This document shows positions 1 to 9,052 of a stretch of 59,376 nt of DNA, one piece after another (position 1 is the first letter of the stretch; each line of letters begins with the position of its first letter). A program made the position numbers and the translations under genes. The notes beneath the pieces were generated by a model that made no database searches, had not been told where the DNA came from, and worked only from the letters and a program-made list of their open reading frames with translations. Where the stretch lies: NCBI RefSeq assembly GCF_002783505.1, contig NZ_PFGL01000061.1, forward strand, positions 1 to 59,376. Reading direction: 5' to 3'. The stretch is from Shewanella sp. CG12_big_fil_rev_8_21_14_0_65_47_15 (GTDB lineage: Bacteria > Pseudomonadota > Gammaproteobacteria > Enterobacterales > Shewanellaceae).

Positions 1-68
1 TGAGTTATCTAAGTTTATTTGGGCTGAGTGAAGGGGATGTGAAGCAACTCGGCCTGATCATCCCTTAG
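1..68 (+). CDS. C-terminal end of an unidentified gene cut by the window start
   Basis: Frame 3 of the first bases is open and ends with TAG at 66-68. It encodes a tail ending in LSEGDVKQLGLIIP. The other two forward frames close earlier. The next gene is on the opposite strand and ends at 110, so this would be a convergent neighbour. The fragment is too short to assign a family, and I do not recognise it. Confidence 0.5.
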   Translation, partial: SYLSLFGLSEGDVKQLGLIIP

Positions 69-109
69 CTCGACACTTCTTGCGGTATATAGCACTCGCA
101 ATCCCAAGG

Positions 110-520
110 TCAGGTGCTGCGGCCTTGGGGATAGCGTTTGCAGTCATCCTCAATCGTTAACCAACTCACCTGATTATCGGTATAAATATGGTAATTCGGC
201 TTAATACTGCTCGGATTATCTAGGCTGGCAATAGTTAAAGTTAAATAGTCTGGATATTGGGTATGCCTGTAGGTGAGCGAGCAGCCACATTGCTGGCAAA
301 ATCCCCGCCTGACACAATCAGAGGAAGCAAACTCAGTCACTTTCCCCTTAAGCCAGATCACCTGCGGCACCTTAAAATCCATCCAGGCACCAAACACGGC
401 GCCGGTGCTCTTTTGGCACATACGACAATGGCAATAATCGGCATCGAAGGGCGCGCCGTCAATCCGATAACGAATGGCACCACATAAACAGCCACCTTCT
501 AAATCATGCTCTTGTTGCAT
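110..520 (-). CDS. GFA-family (glutathione-dependent formaldehyde-activating-like) zinc protein
   Basis: This 136-residue protein has the zinc-binding cysteine pattern of the GFA/CENP-V fold: GGCLCG near residues 9-14, CHCRMC near 30-35 and CQQCGC about forty residues later. Family members are small cytoplasmic proteins with structural and catalytic zinc. True formaldehyde-glutathione activity is shown for few of them, so the substrate here is unknown. The length is typical. The gene lies 36 bp downstream of the GMC oxidoreductase on the same strand and probably forms the end of that operon. Family assignment is strong; reaction is not. Confidence 0.85.
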   Translation of the reverse strand: MQQEHDLEGGCLCGAIRYRIDGAPFDADYCHCRMCQKSTGAVFGAWMDFKVPQVIWLKGKVTEFASSDCVRRGFCQQCGCSLTYRHTQYPDYLTLTIASLDNPSSIKPNYHIYTDNQVSWLTIEDDCKRYPQGRST

Positions 521-556
521 ATGTGCCTCTGCTGATTTATCTATGTTCTTCTTTAG

Positions 557-2158
557 TTATTTGTGCTCTCGACCGTCGGTTAGCCTTTGCGCCAATGCGG
601 TGGCATTACGTGCCGTGATGCCGTAAATCGACAGTTGCGGGTTAGCGCCAAGGCTGGTGGGGAAAATAGAGCCATCCATCACCGACAGATTTTCAAGATA
701 ATGCGACTGGCCGTAACTATTAACCATAGAAAGCTTTTCATCTTCGCCAAAGGGACAACCGCCCATCACATGGGCCGAGGCAACTACGGTACGCAGTGGC
801 GCCAGTGACATCTGGGCGATACTTTCCTTGGCATTCTGCCAAGAGGTGAGATACGGCATACCATCGCTGATCGGCAAGACTTTTAAGGCACCCGCAGAAA
901 ATTGTAATTCCGCCATGCTGGCATAGGCGCGCCGCGCCGCGCGCCAAAACGCATCGGTCAGTGGGTAATCCAAGGCAAAACCCGTCGAAGTCAAATGCAC
1001 TTGTCCACCTTGGCTGTCGGGGTGATAGCCATCTCTCACTAAGGCAATAGTGACCTGCAATTGGTTAAATTGCGACATTAACTCGGCGTGGCTCGTGCCA
1101 TAGCCCAAGGTTTTGGAAGCGATTAAGATGGGATGCACGGGTGGAACTTCGAGTTTGTACCCCAGTTCCCCCTCGGCGCCATCCCGCCATACAAATTCAT
1201 CTGAGTAGATAGACTGGGGAGCGCCACTATGGGCGTTTATCGCATCGGCAAACACTCCACCAGATAACAAAGTAGGATGTAAGAAGGTGCGTTTGCCCAA
1301 TAAACTATGGGGATCGGGCACTTGGGAGCGCATCATCAAGGTCGGTGTGTGAATCGCCCCAGCACTCAAAATATAATGCTTAGCTTTAAAAAGCAGCTCA
1401 ACGTCAGTGGGCCTTAAATTCACATCCAGCGCCTGCGCCTTTAACGCAAATACTTGGCCATTATGGTGTTCAATCTTGACGACTCTTGCCCGACTGATCA
1501 GCTGCGCACCTTTATCCAATGCCGCCGGAATGGTGGTGATTAACATAGACTGTTTCGCATTGACTGGGCAGCCCATGCCGCAATATCCCGTATTCCAGCA
1601 CCCCGCCACATTGCGTTTGATAACAGTGTAATCCCAACCTAGATTGATGCAGCCTTGTTTCAGTGCCCCGTTATTGCGGTTAGGTTCGTAATTCCACTCA
1701 TGGATATTAAGTCGCTGCTCCATCTGCTCAAACCAGGGATCTAAACTCTCACGATTTAATCCTGTGACCGACTTATGTTGTTCCCAAAAGGCCAAAGCCT
1801 CAGTCGGGGTACGAATCGAGGTCGTCCAATTCACCGTTGTCGAACCACCCACGGCGCGGCCCTGAAAAATACCAATGGCCTTGTCGGCGGTTTTCATCGC
1901 CGCGGCTTGCTGGTACAAATTGGGATAGGCGGTTCGCTCTTCCATATTAAAATCGCTGGAGGATTTTAGCGGCCCCGCCTCAATCATGATCACGCTAAGC
2001 CCGGCTTGGGTGAGAATTTCCACCGCCACACCACCGCCAGCCCCGGTACCGACAATGATGATATCAGCTTCAAAACTTTGATTTTCTTGTAGTTGACTGG
2101 CATCGGTATGTAACCAACCCGAATTTAAACCATTCACTATGGGATCTATGATTGCCAA
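557..2158 (-). CDS. GMC-family FAD oxidoreductase (large catalytic subunit)
   Basis: The protein has 533 residues. The N-terminal FAD-binding motif IIIVGTGAGGGVAVE is followed by an acidic residue in MIEAGP. The C-terminal active-site region shows HVMGGCPFG and GANPQLSIYG, matching the GMC alcohol/sugar dehydrogenase group that includes gluconate 2-dehydrogenase and sorbitol-type dehydrogenases. A cysteine-rich stretch, CWNTGYCGMGCP, sits near residue 190. The start is TTG at 2156-2158, with GGAG eight bases upstream; no ATG fits better. It has no signal peptide. The preceding gene encodes a Tat-signal partner, so export as a complex is likely. The substrate (sugar, polyol or alcohol) cannot be read from sequence. 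Confidence 0.88.
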   Translation of the reverse strand: MAIIDPIVNGLNSGWLHTDASQLQENQSFEADIIIVGTGAGGGVAVEILTQAGLSVIMIEAGPLKSSSDFNMEERTAYPNLYQQAAAMKTADKAIGIFQGRAVGGSTTVNWTTSIRTPTEALAFWEQHKSVTGLNRESLDPWFEQMEQRLNIHEWNYEPNRNNGALKQGCINLGWDYTVIKRNVAGCWNTGYCGMGCPVNAKQSMLITTIPAALDKGAQLISRARVVKIEHHNGQVFALKAQALDVNLRPTDVELLFKAKHYILSAGAIHTPTLMMRSQVPDPHSLLGKRTFLHPTLLSGGVFADAINAHSGAPQSIYSDEFVWRDGAEGELGYKLEVPPVHPILIASKTLGYGTSHAELMSQFNQLQVTIALVRDGYHPDSQGGQVHLTSTGFALDYPLTDAFWRAARRAYASMAELQFSAGALKVLPISDGMPYLTSWQNAKESIAQMSLAPLRTVVASAHVMGGCPFGEDEKLSMVNSYGQSHYLENLSVMDGSIFPTSLGANPQLSIYGITARNATALAQRLTDGREHK

Positions 2159-2227
2159 GTTTTGTGCTCCACTGTCGCGGGTAAGATGCTTATTCTTCGG
2201 TATTTGATTCTGTTAAAAACGGACTCG

Positions 2228-2734
2228 CTATTTAAACAGTTCTGGCTTGGCATAATGCAGACGACTCCAATGTTCGGGGCAAGCGTAATAACTTGCCATC
2301 ACCAGTTCCCTCAAACCTAAATAAGCCGTTTGCAAGAGGGCAAAATAGCTGTGACGCCAACTTTCGAGCATTTGGGTTAACTCGGCAGGTGAGCGCAGCA
2401 GCAGTGGCGTCATACTCGAGGTCAACACCAATAGCCCCAAACGATTCTCGAGCATAGCTAAGAGTTCAAATAACTCGGCCTGCTGCTCATCCGGCAGCAC
2501 AGCAATCGATTGGTTGATGGCATCTAAGGTACGGTTTTGCGCCGCCAGTTTGTGAGTCGCCACATCGGGGAGTGCCCCTTCAAGCATCACAGGCAAGAGC
2601 ACGCTAAATAACAGACGATAATCTTTAGCCTCATCCTCATCGGGCACACTAAACTCCGGAGAATAGAGGTTGACCCCTAGGGCTAATGCCGCCGTTCCGG
2701 CAAACGTGCCCAATAAAAAGGTACGTCTATTCAT
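2228..2734 (-). CDS. Tat-exported small subunit, gluconate 2-dehydrogenase subunit 3-like
   Basis: This 168-residue protein begins MNRRTFLLGTFAGTAALALG, a twin-arginine signal with the RR pair at residues 3-4 followed by a hydrophobic stretch. The rest is a helical domain without obvious cofactor ligands. It resembles subunit 3 of membrane-associated gluconate/fructose-type dehydrogenases, which carries the Tat signal for the GMC subunit. It is first in a leftward operon with the GMC oxidoreductase (69-bp gap) and the GFA-family gene. The RBS (GGAGAACGAG before ATG) is good. The usual cytochrome c subunit is not in the window, so the electron acceptor is unknown. Confidence 0.75.
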   Translation of the reverse strand: MNRRTFLLGTFAGTAALALGVNLYSPEFSVPDEDEAKDYRLLFSVLLPVMLEGALPDVATHKLAAQNRTLDAINQSIAVLPDEQQAELFELLAMLENRLGLLVLTSSMTPLLLRSPAELTQMLESWRHSYFALLQTAYLGLRELVMASYYACPEHWSRLHYAKPELFK

Positions 2735-2844
2735 CTCGTTCTCCTAAAACGTTTAGTGATAAACAATTGTGCTACAATAGCCGCGGATCTAAATTAAACA
2801 TACGTTTTAATTTTCAGCAATAGTCGATACCAAGATAAAATCCC

Positions 2845-3816
2845 ATGTTAAATACCTTTATGCCGCCTTGGTGGGCCAAGAGTCCCCATATACAAACGAT
2901 TTTGCCCGTATTCACTAAAGTGGCCAAACCTGTGCTGCAAAGGCAACGCCTAGAGCTACCCGATGGGGATTTTATCGATCTAGATTGGCAAGGATCCCCA
3001 CAGGAAGGCGCGCCAATTGTGGTGATCATCCATGGTTTAGAGGGAAGTTCCCAGTCACATTATGCCAGACGCATACTCCTCGCCTGCAAGGAGAAACAAC
3101 TCACCGCGGTAGTGCATCACCATAGAAGTTGTTCCGGTGAAAGCAATCGCCTCGCCCGCAGTTACCACAGCGGAGATACGGATGATTTGCAGTTTAGCCT
3201 ATTGAAACTGCAACAAACCTATCCGCAGTCACCTTTACTCGCCGTAGGTTACAGCTTAGGTGGCAATGTATTGACTAAATACCAGGGCGAATATCGAGAC
3301 GATAGCCTATTGACCCGAGCCGTCGTCGTCTCGGCGCCGCTACAATTATCGGCCTGCGCCAAACGCTTAGAGAATGGCTTTTCAAAAGTGTACCAAAGCC
3401 ATTTAATCAAACAGTTACAACACAAGATCAGTCAAAAATTAGCAGACCCAGATTTAGCCAGTACCCTTCCCCTAAGCCAGATGCAAGTCGCCCAACTGCA
3501 TACCTTTTATGACTTCGACGACAAAGTCACCGCGCCGCTACACGGTTTTGCGGGTGTTGATGACTACTATGCCCGCGCCAGTGGTTTGCCCTTTGTTAGC
3601 CATATCACAAAACCCACACTGATACTGCATGCCAAGGACGATCCCTTTATGACAGACGATGTCATTCCGCATCCTAGTCAAGTGTCTGAACAGGTTGAAT
3701 ATGAATTACACGCCTATGGTGGCCATGTCGGCTTTATCGAAGGTGGCACCCCATGGAAACCCCGTTATTATCTCGAACGGCGCATTTTAGATTTTTTAAT
3801 TGGCGATGGTCATTAA
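2845..3816 (+). CDS. yheT: YheT-family alpha/beta-hydrolase
   Basis: This 323-residue alpha/beta-hydrolase has the nucleophile elbow GYSLGGN (Ser in G-x-S-x-G), an oxyanion-side HGLEGSS motif and a C-terminal GGHVGF carrying the probable catalytic histidine. These features and the length match the YheT/ABHD1-3 esterase family. The physiological substrate is unknown, though lipid esters are likely for the family. It is followed after 12 bp by yheU and then prkB, the same order as in enterobacteria. ATG at 2845 has only a weak A-rich upstream sequence instead of a strong RBS. Confidence 0.9.
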   Translation: MLNTFMPPWWAKSPHIQTILPVFTKVAKPVLQRQRLELPDGDFIDLDWQGSPQEGAPIVVIIHGLEGSSQSHYARRILLACKEKQLTAVVHHHRSCSGESNRLARSYHSGDTDDLQFSLLKLQQTYPQSPLLAVGYSLGGNVLTKYQGEYRDDSLLTRAVVVSAPLQLSACAKRLENGFSKVYQSHLIKQLQHKISQKLADPDLASTLPLSQMQVAQLHTFYDFDDKVTAPLHGFAGVDDYYARASGLPFVSHITKPTLILHAKDDPFMTDDVIPHPSQVSEQVEYELHAYGGHVGFIEGGTPWKPRYYLERRILDFLIGDGH

Positions 3817-3828
3817 CAAGGAAGCCCT

Positions 3829-4074
3829 ATGCTTGTTCCCTATGAAACCCTTTTACAACTGCCAAATGAAACATTGATCAATTTGATCCGTGAATATCTG
3901 TTTGGCCAAGTGGAGGATGGCAGCTTTGCCAGCCTCGATGAGCAGGAATTATCCCAAGCGATAGTCCAATGTCAACAAGCACTTAAGCTAAGAAAGTTAG
4001 TGTTAGAATACAGTGAGGATGACGAATCCTTTGCGATACGCCCCGCTGATCAAATTACCAAGCGGCAAGATTGA
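3829..4074 (+). CDS. yheU: YheU-family small protein
   Basis: This 81-residue acidic protein opens MLVPYETLLQLPNETLINLI and is slightly longer than the roughly 72-residue enterobacterial YheU. It has no signal peptide, membrane segment or metal site. AAGGAAG precedes the ATG with good spacing. It sits between yheT and prkB, as in E. coli. Function is unknown; conserved linkage suggests co-transcription with yheT. Confidence 0.88.
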   Translation: MLVPYETLLQLPNETLINLIREYLFGQVEDGSFASLDEQELSQAIVQCQQALKLRKLVLEYSEDDESFAIRPADQITKRQD

Positions 4075-4163
4075 CCCACACTGCCACTGTACCGTATAAA
4101 TAGAACTCGTGGTTTTATCGCTTGCCATAAGCGGCTCTTTTGGTTCCCAGCTAGGTAGAAAAA

Positions 4164-5051
4164 ATGTCAGCAAAACATCCCATTATTGCAGTGACCGGCT
4201 CGTCCGGTGCTGGAACCACTACAACGACAACGGCCTTTAGCCATATTTTTCGCCAACTCGGGATCAATGCCGCCTTTGTCGAAGGGGACAGTTTTCACCA
4301 TTACACCCGCGCCGAAATGGAAGTGATGATCCGTAAATCCCAGGCCGAAAATCGCAACCTCAGTTACTTCGGCCCTGAGGCCAATAACTTTGCCCGTTTA
4401 GAACAATGCTTTCGCGATTATAGCGCCACAGGCCAAGGTGAAACCCGCAGCTATTTACACACCTTTGACGAGGCGGTGCCCTTTAATCAAATGCCCGGCA
4501 CTTTTACCCAATGGCGGCCGCTCCCAGAAAATACCGATATGCTCTATTACGAAGGTCTACACGGCGGCGTAGTGACGGCGGATGCCAATGTCGCCCAACA
4601 TGTGGATTTGCTTATCGGCATGGTGCCCATAGTTAACTTAGAGTGGATCCAGAAGATCATTCGCGACACGTCGGAACGCGGCCATAGCCGCGAAAAGGTC
4701 ATGGGCTCGATTGTCCGCAGTATGGACGATTATATTAAACACATGACGCCACAGTTCTCGCGCACCCATATCAACTTCCAACGGGTGCCGACGGTGGATA
4801 CCTCTAACCCTTTCAGTGCAAAAGATATTCCTAGCCTAGACGAGAGCTTTGTGGTGATCCGTTTCCGCGGTATCAACAATGTCGATTTCCCCTATTACCT
4901 CAGTATGATCCAAGGCTCCTTTATGTCGCGGGTTAACACCTTAGTCGTCCCCGGCGGCAAAATGTCCCTCGCCATGGAGTTGATCCTCACACCTTTGATT
5001 AAGGATTTGATGGAGAAACGCCAACAACTCAACACCCCTGAAGCAAACTAA
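4164..5051 (+). CDS. prkB: Phosphoribulokinase-like P-loop kinase
   Basis: The 295-residue product starts with the P-loop GSSGAGTTTTTT (residues 12-23) and has the phosphoribulokinase/uridine-kinase fold signature VEGDSFHHY. It matches heterotrophic PrkB proteins, which are near phosphoribulokinase in sequence although these organisms have no Calvin cycle. No RuBisCO gene is seen in this window. The phosphate acceptor is therefore uncertain. It follows yheU after 89 bp and is the last gene of the block. The start ATG follows AGGTAGAAAAA. Confidence 0.9.
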   Translation: MSAKHPIIAVTGSSGAGTTTTTTAFSHIFRQLGINAAFVEGDSFHHYTRAEMEVMIRKSQAENRNLSYFGPEANNFARLEQCFRDYSATGQGETRSYLHTFDEAVPFNQMPGTFTQWRPLPENTDMLYYEGLHGGVVTADANVAQHVDLLIGMVPIVNLEWIQKIIRDTSERGHSREKVMGSIVRSMDDYIKHMTPQFSRTHINFQRVPTVDTSNPFSAKDIPSLDESFVVIRFRGINNVDFPYYLSMIQGSFMSRVNTLVVPGGKMSLAMELILTPLIKDLMEKRQQLNTPEAN

Positions 5052-5201
5052 GGCCGTGGGGATTGTAGGTTGAGTTTGACTAAAGGCTAATGAAATAAAG
5101 TCTTTTTTAGCAATTGATTAAGCTTGATTTAAGCCATAGCAGCTAATCTTATCGGCATCGGGATTTCAGGCGAAAGAACGATAGTTGGCATACTCTTGGG
5201 A
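5052..5201. other. Gene-free stretch before the tandem repeat
   Basis: The 502 bases between prkB and the acetyltransferase gene hold no credible ORF. This first part shows no clear hairpin terminator or repeat; it is AT-rich ordinary spacer. The repeat array and the hairpin element follow. Confidence 0.5.
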
Positions 5202-5399
5202 GTTAATTCCCCCATCTTGATCTGTTGATTCCCTTGAGTATGTCAGCAACCTTCAAAACAATTTTTAGCAGTTAATTCCACATCCATGCTTGATCTCTTG
5301 ATTCCCTTGAGTATGTCAGCAACCTTCAAAACAATTTTTAGCAGTTAATTCCACTTCCATGCTTGATCTGTTGATTCCCTTGGGTATGTCAGCAACCTC
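5202..5399. repeat. 73-bp tandem repeat, about 2.8 copies
   Basis: Three units start with GTTAATTCC at 5202, 5271 and 5344. Each continues through TGATCTSTTGATTCCCTTG and GTATGTCAGCAACCT. The first unit is 69 bp, the second 73 bp, and the third stops after about 56 bp. The units differ at only a few positions, so the expansion looks recent. No open frame runs through it and there is no spacer pattern like a CRISPR. Confidence 0.85.
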
Positions 5400-5421
5400 C
5401 CACAAAATAGGTTCTAGGAAA

Positions 5422-5528
5422 ACAGAACGTTCGTAAACTCACTCACAGAACGCTGCGCTCACCGTAAGGGCAAAGCCCATTCAGTAAACCGTGAGTCACA
5501 AAGTGACGTTCTGTAGCCGCAAAGCGGC
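5422..5528. repeat. Multi-hairpin intergenic element
   Basis: The outer arms ACAGAACGT (5422-5430) and ACGTTCTGT (5506-5514) are perfect inverted repeats. Inside them lie CTCAC/GTGAG arms and a GGGC-AAA-GCCC hairpin (5468-5478). A second hairpin, GCCGC-AAA-GCGGC (5516-5528), follows at once. This nested structure resembles REP or miniature mobile elements, or a structured RNA. It has no ORF. It lies downstream of both flanking genes. Confidence 0.6.
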
Positions 5529-5554
5529 GTGCCGTTATCCGTAGGCGCGGCGTT

Positions 5555-6064
5555 TTAGCAGGCCGAAGACCGTCCTAAATTCTTATACATCACCCAACAC
5601 TCTAAGGCTATGCCTCGGGGTGAGCAGTAGATTGACTCCTCCTCCAAACCTTCACCACCAAAACCACAGTGGCGATAGAAATCCACCGCATTCAAGGTCG
5701 ATTCTAATCTCAGCTGGGCAATACCTTGATTAAAAGCCATAGTTTCAATAAATTGCAGCAGCACTTTACCGACACCTAACCCCATAGCATCGGGGGAGAC
5801 AAAAAGTGCTTCTAACTGGGCGTAGGGTTCATCTAACATGACCATACCGACCACTCTCTTAAGCGGCGGCTCGTCACTGGCGTGTTCTGCCACATAAAAA
5901 TGCGCATCGACGATACGACTAAATTGCTCGGTCAGTTCGCCTGCGGTCCAAATATGCAGATCGCCCGCAGCATAGAATCCGGCGCAGCCTTTATTGATGG
6001 CGGCATTGCGGATATCCCAGCAGGCCTGAGCATCGGCTTTAGTCGCTTTTCGTATTGTTATCAT
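5555..6064 (-). CDS. GNAT-family N-acetyltransferase
   Basis: This is a 169-residue GNAT protein. It shows the acetyl-CoA pyrophosphate-binding region DAMGLGVGKVLLQFIE (Q/R-x-x-G-x-G/A type) and a C-terminal DFYRHCGF motif. The frame is open further upstream, but that part would run through the pepB terminator hairpin. The start is therefore placed at ATG 6064 (MITIRKA), preceded by AGGAAA with good spacing. The acetyl acceptor cannot be predicted. It is transcribed in the same direction as pepB but separated from it by a terminator. Confidence 0.85.
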   Translation of the reverse strand: MITIRKATKADAQACWDIRNAAINKGCAGFYAAGDLHIWTAGELTEQFSRIVDAHFYVAEHASDEPPLKRVVGMVMLDEPYAQLEALFVSPDAMGLGVGKVLLQFIETMAFNQGIAQLRLESTLNAVDFYRHCGFGGEGLEEESIYCSPRGIALECWVMYKNLGRSSAC

Positions 6065-6153
6065 CACGTTTCCTGATAAAACATCTCTGCCGTAACATGC
6101 CATGAAGCCGTATAAACGCCAAGTAAACGATTGGACTAGTATTTCTCCCAATA

Positions 6154-6176
6154 AAAAACCGCCCGTAGGCGGTTTT
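6154..6176 (-). terminator. Rho-independent terminator of pepB
   Basis: Arms AACCGCC and GGCGGTT surround a CGTA loop. Read leftward, the stem is followed by a run of six T. It lies about 60 bp after the pepB stop and before the acetyltransferase start. Confidence 0.85.
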
Positions 6177-6234
6177 AATCCCGTCAGCAAAAACTTAATG
6201 GGCCTTAGCTAACACGCTAGGCCCAAAGCTAGGC

Positions 6235-7527
6235 TTAGCCTTTAATCAATTCACTAATGGTCAATACGCCGTGGGTGGTGGCGCCAGCGCCCCACAGTGC
6301 TGAAGCCGAATCTTCAAAAGCACCCGCTAAATCGACATGTAGCCATTGAGCTTCGGGTGACACGAAACGCCATAGGAAACCGGCGGCATTAGAAGCTCCG
6401 CCCGCACCGCCGCCTTTCATTGCGCGGCTGTTGGCTGTGTCAGCATAGGCAGATGGACACATTTCTTTGTGCCAAGGATCCAGCGGCAGCGGCCATACAC
6501 GCTCGGCAACGCTAGTGGCCTTTTGCTGAGCCAGTTGCAACACATCAGTCTGTGGCGAGAAAATCGCGTTGTAGTTAGAACCCACCGCCATCACAGCGGC
6601 ACCTGTCAGGGTCGCTGCATCGATAATAAAAGGTGCGCCCGTGGCAGAGGCCGCTTGTAGACCATCGGCCAACACTAAGCGCCCTTCCGCATCTGTGTTC
6701 ACCACTTCAACTGTTACACCATTTTTGTAGGTCAGAATATCACCCAACTTATAGGCGCGGCCGCTGATCAAGTTTTCAGCACAACATAAGAAGAGTTTAA
6801 CGCGTTTGTTGAGGCCAGATTTGATCGCTAAACCAAGTGCTGCGGTCACAGTCGCCGCGCCGCCCATATCGCATTTCATGCCTAACATGCCTTCGGAGGC
6901 TTTGATGCTGTAACCGCCGGAATCGAAGGTAATGCCTTTACCCACTAAGGCTACAGACACGGGTGCATCGGCGGCTAATGGGTTGAAGTCTAATTCTAAC
7001 ATTGCTGGTGGACGCTCACTGCCGCGGCCCACGGCATGGATACCAATCCACTGTTCTTCGAGCAGTGCTTCGCCTTCGACGATACGATAGCTCACCTGGT
7101 TACCACCGACTTCGGCCAACCATTTGGCCGCTTGTTGGGCCAGTTTCACTGGCGATAGGTTTTCAGGCGTATCGTTGATCAGTTGACGGGCAAAGGTGGC
7201 CACATCCAGTCGGCGCTGTAATTCGGCTTGTACAGACTCATCACCACACCAATGGATTTGATAGCCTGTTTTGGCCGTCGCGAAACCTTGGGCAAACACC
7301 CATTGACTGTTGAGATCCCAAAGTTGTCCTTCCAATGCAACGCTGCTAATACCTTGGCTACGCAGCTTACGCGCCGCCATTTGAATTTGGCGCAGCTCAT
7401 CGCCGCCCGCTAAATGAATTTGCGCACCATCGACGCTAAAAGTCACATCGGCCTTGCCCCAGTGGGCTGCGGCGGTTTCTTTTGTGAGTCGCACTTTCAT
7501 TATGTCGGTCACTTTTAGTTCACTCAT
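6235..7527 (-). CDS. pepB: Aminopeptidase B (peptidase family M17)
   Basis: The 430-residue protein has the M17 signature NTDAEGRLVLADG and the metal-binding GKGITFDSGGYSIK segment with later MKCDMGGAA. The length (about 430, not about 500) and the N-terminal region place it with PepB instead of PepA. The enzyme is a cytoplasmic hexameric di-metal exopeptidase that removes N-terminal residues from short peptides. Start ATG 7527 is preceded by AAGGATCCCTA. It is monocistronic with its own terminator. All visible catalytic motifs are intact. Confidence 0.95.
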   Translation of the reverse strand: MSELKVTDIMKVRLTKETAAAHWGKADVTFSVDGAQIHLAGGDELRQIQMAARKLRSQGISSVALEGQLWDLNSQWVFAQGFATAKTGYQIHWCGDESVQAELQRRLDVATFARQLINDTPENLSPVKLAQQAAKWLAEVGGNQVSYRIVEGEALLEEQWIGIHAVGRGSERPPAMLELDFNPLAADAPVSVALVGKGITFDSGGYSIKASEGMLGMKCDMGGAATVTAALGLAIKSGLNKRVKLFLCCAENLISGRAYKLGDILTYKNGVTVEVVNTDAEGRLVLADGLQAASATGAPFIIDAATLTGAAVMAVGSNYNAIFSPQTDVLQLAQQKATSVAERVWPLPLDPWHKEMCPSAYADTANSRAMKGGGAGGASNAAGFLWRFVSPEAQWLHVDLAGAFEDSASALWGAGATTHGVLTISELIKG

Positions 7528-7706
7528 TAGGGATCCTTATTTTTCGATTCGTTTTAGCACTATTTAGAACAAACTTTATCGCCGCAGTGTACTGCTAGCC
7601 GCCTGTGACGCAAAGCGATTGGCGAAAGTTACTCAGGTAAAATCTGTAAACATTTGCGAAATTTGCTAGTCTTTGGGGCTAATGGTTATCGAGATAGGTT
7701 AAGGGC

Positions 7707-8411
7707 ATGCGCTTTACTCCAGCACTAGAGCAGGGAAAATTACTCAGGCGTTACAAGCGCTTTCTCGCCGATGTTCAACTTGAAAACGGAGATGAAATCA
7801 CCGTCCACTGCCCCAATACGGGCTCGATGCGCAATTGCCTCTTTCCCGGCGAGCCAGTCTGGTTCTCCACCTCCGCCAATCCTAAACGCAAATATGCCCA
7901 CACCTGGGAGCTGATGGGCACCCCAGAGGGTGGGCTCATTGGCATACATTCGGGGAATGCCAATGCGTTGGTGGAGGAAGCGATTAAAAAGGACATGATT
8001 AGCGAACTCTCGGGCTATGACAGCCTAAGGCGTGAAGTCAAATATGGTGATGAAAATAGTCGCATCGATCTCTTGCTCGAAGCTGCTCAAAAACCCACCT
8101 GTTATATAGAAGTCAAAAGTTGTACTTTGCTCGAAGGGGAACAGGGTTATTTCCCCGATGCGGTGAGCCTACGCGGCCAAAAACATTTGCGGGAATTGAT
8201 GCAAATGGCCAGTCTTGGGCACAGAGCCGTGTTGCTTTTTGTGGTACAACACACTCAGATCGACAGTGTCGCCCCCGCGGAGCATATCGATCCTGAATAT
8301 GCTAAGCTACTGAAAATGGCGGTTTTTGCAGGAGTTGAAATCTTGGCCTATCGCTGCGAAATATCCCCTACAGAGATACACCTAGCCCAAGCATGCACAG
8401 TCCGAGTATGA
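7707..8411 (+). CDS. sfsA: Sugar fermentation stimulation protein A family
   Basis: The 234-residue product has SfsA hallmarks: an N-terminal OB-like region with HCPNTGSM and a C-terminal PD-(D/E)XK nuclease-like core with RIDLLLE and [11 protein letters not shown]. coli SfsA was described as a DNA-binding factor affecting maltose genes; the nuclease-like fold suggests nucleic-acid binding or cleavage. The catalytic-type D, E and K residues are all present. It lies just upstream of dksA, as in E. coli. Confidence 0.93.
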   Translation: MRFTPALEQGKLLRRYKRFLADVQLENGDEITVHCPNTGSMRNCLFPGEPVWFSTSANPKRKYAHTWELMGTPEGGLIGIHSGNANALVEEAIKKDMISELSGYDSLRREVKYGDENSRIDLLLEAAQKPTCYIEVKSCTLLEGEQGYFPDAVSLRGQKHLRELMQMASLGHRAVLLFVVQHTQIDSVAPAEHIDPEYAKLLKMAVFAGVEILAYRCEISPTEIHLAQACTVRV

Positions 8412-8574
8412 TGTTAAGATCCAGTAAATTTAAAATTAAATTCAATTAGCGAACATAGTCATAAATTTCAGTGAAGGCGAACCGAAAAATTTGCCTCGTT
8501 GTAAAGATTCTGATATAGATAGCGGCCGTTCTTAAGGACGCCCTACAAACGCAAATGATTACAGGAGATGCGTT

Positions 8575-9018
8575 ATGCCTGAAGGCACCAAAAAACTTGG
8601 CGTACTCGCTATCGCAGGTGTAAGTCCCTACCAGGAAAAGCCGGGTGAGGAGTATATGAACGCTAAGCAACTGGGTCACTTCAAGACAATTCTTGAAGCT
8701 TGGCGCAATCAGTTGCGTGAAGAGGTCGATCGTACTCTGAGTCACATGCAGGATGAGGCAGCAAACTTTCCCGATCCTGTTGACCGTGCAGCGCAGGAAG
8801 AAGAGTTCAGTCTCGAACTTCGTGCCCGCGACAGAGAACGTAAGCTGATCAAGAAGATCGAAAAAACACTGCAAAAAATCGAAGAAGACGATTTCGGCTT
8901 CTGTGATTCCTGTGGTATCGAAATCGGCATCCGCCGTCTCGAAGCGCGTCCAACGGCCGATCAATGTATCGACTGTAAAACCCTTGCAGAGATCAAAGAG
9001 AAACAAATGGCGGGTTAA
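8575..9018 (+). CDS. dksA: RNA polymerase-binding transcription factor DksA
   Basis: This 147-residue protein is nearly colinear with E. coli DksA. It has the coiled-coil arms with the tip motif [11 protein letters not shown] and a C-terminal four-cysteine zinc finger (CDSC...CIDC). DksA enters the RNA polymerase secondary channel and, with ppGpp, represses rRNA promoters and activates amino-acid promoters. ATG 8575 has AGGAG upstream. An inner ATG (MNAKQL) is less likely because the conserved N-terminal [14 protein letters not shown] precedes it. The region upstream (8412-8574) probably carries the promoter. Confidence 0.97.
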   Translation: MPEGTKKLGVLAIAGVSPYQEKPGEEYMNAKQLGHFKTILEAWRNQLREEVDRTLSHMQDEAANFPDPVDRAAQEEEFSLELRARDRERKLIKKIEKTLQKIEEDDFGFCDSCGIEIGIRRLEARPTADQCIDCKTLAEIKEKQMAG

Positions 9019-9030
9019 GCTGCCGAACTG

Positions 9031-9052
9031 GGCGGGGACTCCCCGCCTACTT
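9031..9052 (+). terminator. Probable terminator after dksA
   Basis: A GC-rich hairpin, GGCGGGG-ACT-CCCCGCC, lies at 9031-9047, 12 bp after the dksA stop. The tail is only moderately T-rich (TACTTGTTGTTTC), so termination may be partial. Confidence 0.65.

Noticed and set aside
6065..6190. Upstream extension of the acetyltransferase frame
   Set aside because: It runs through the pepB terminator hairpin. ATG 6064 has a good RBS and starts the GNAT domain.
8446..9006. 186-codon leftward frame over dksA
   Set aside because: It lies antisense to dksA, an undoubted gene. Its composition (runs of F, L and C) is what a reverse reading of dksA produces.
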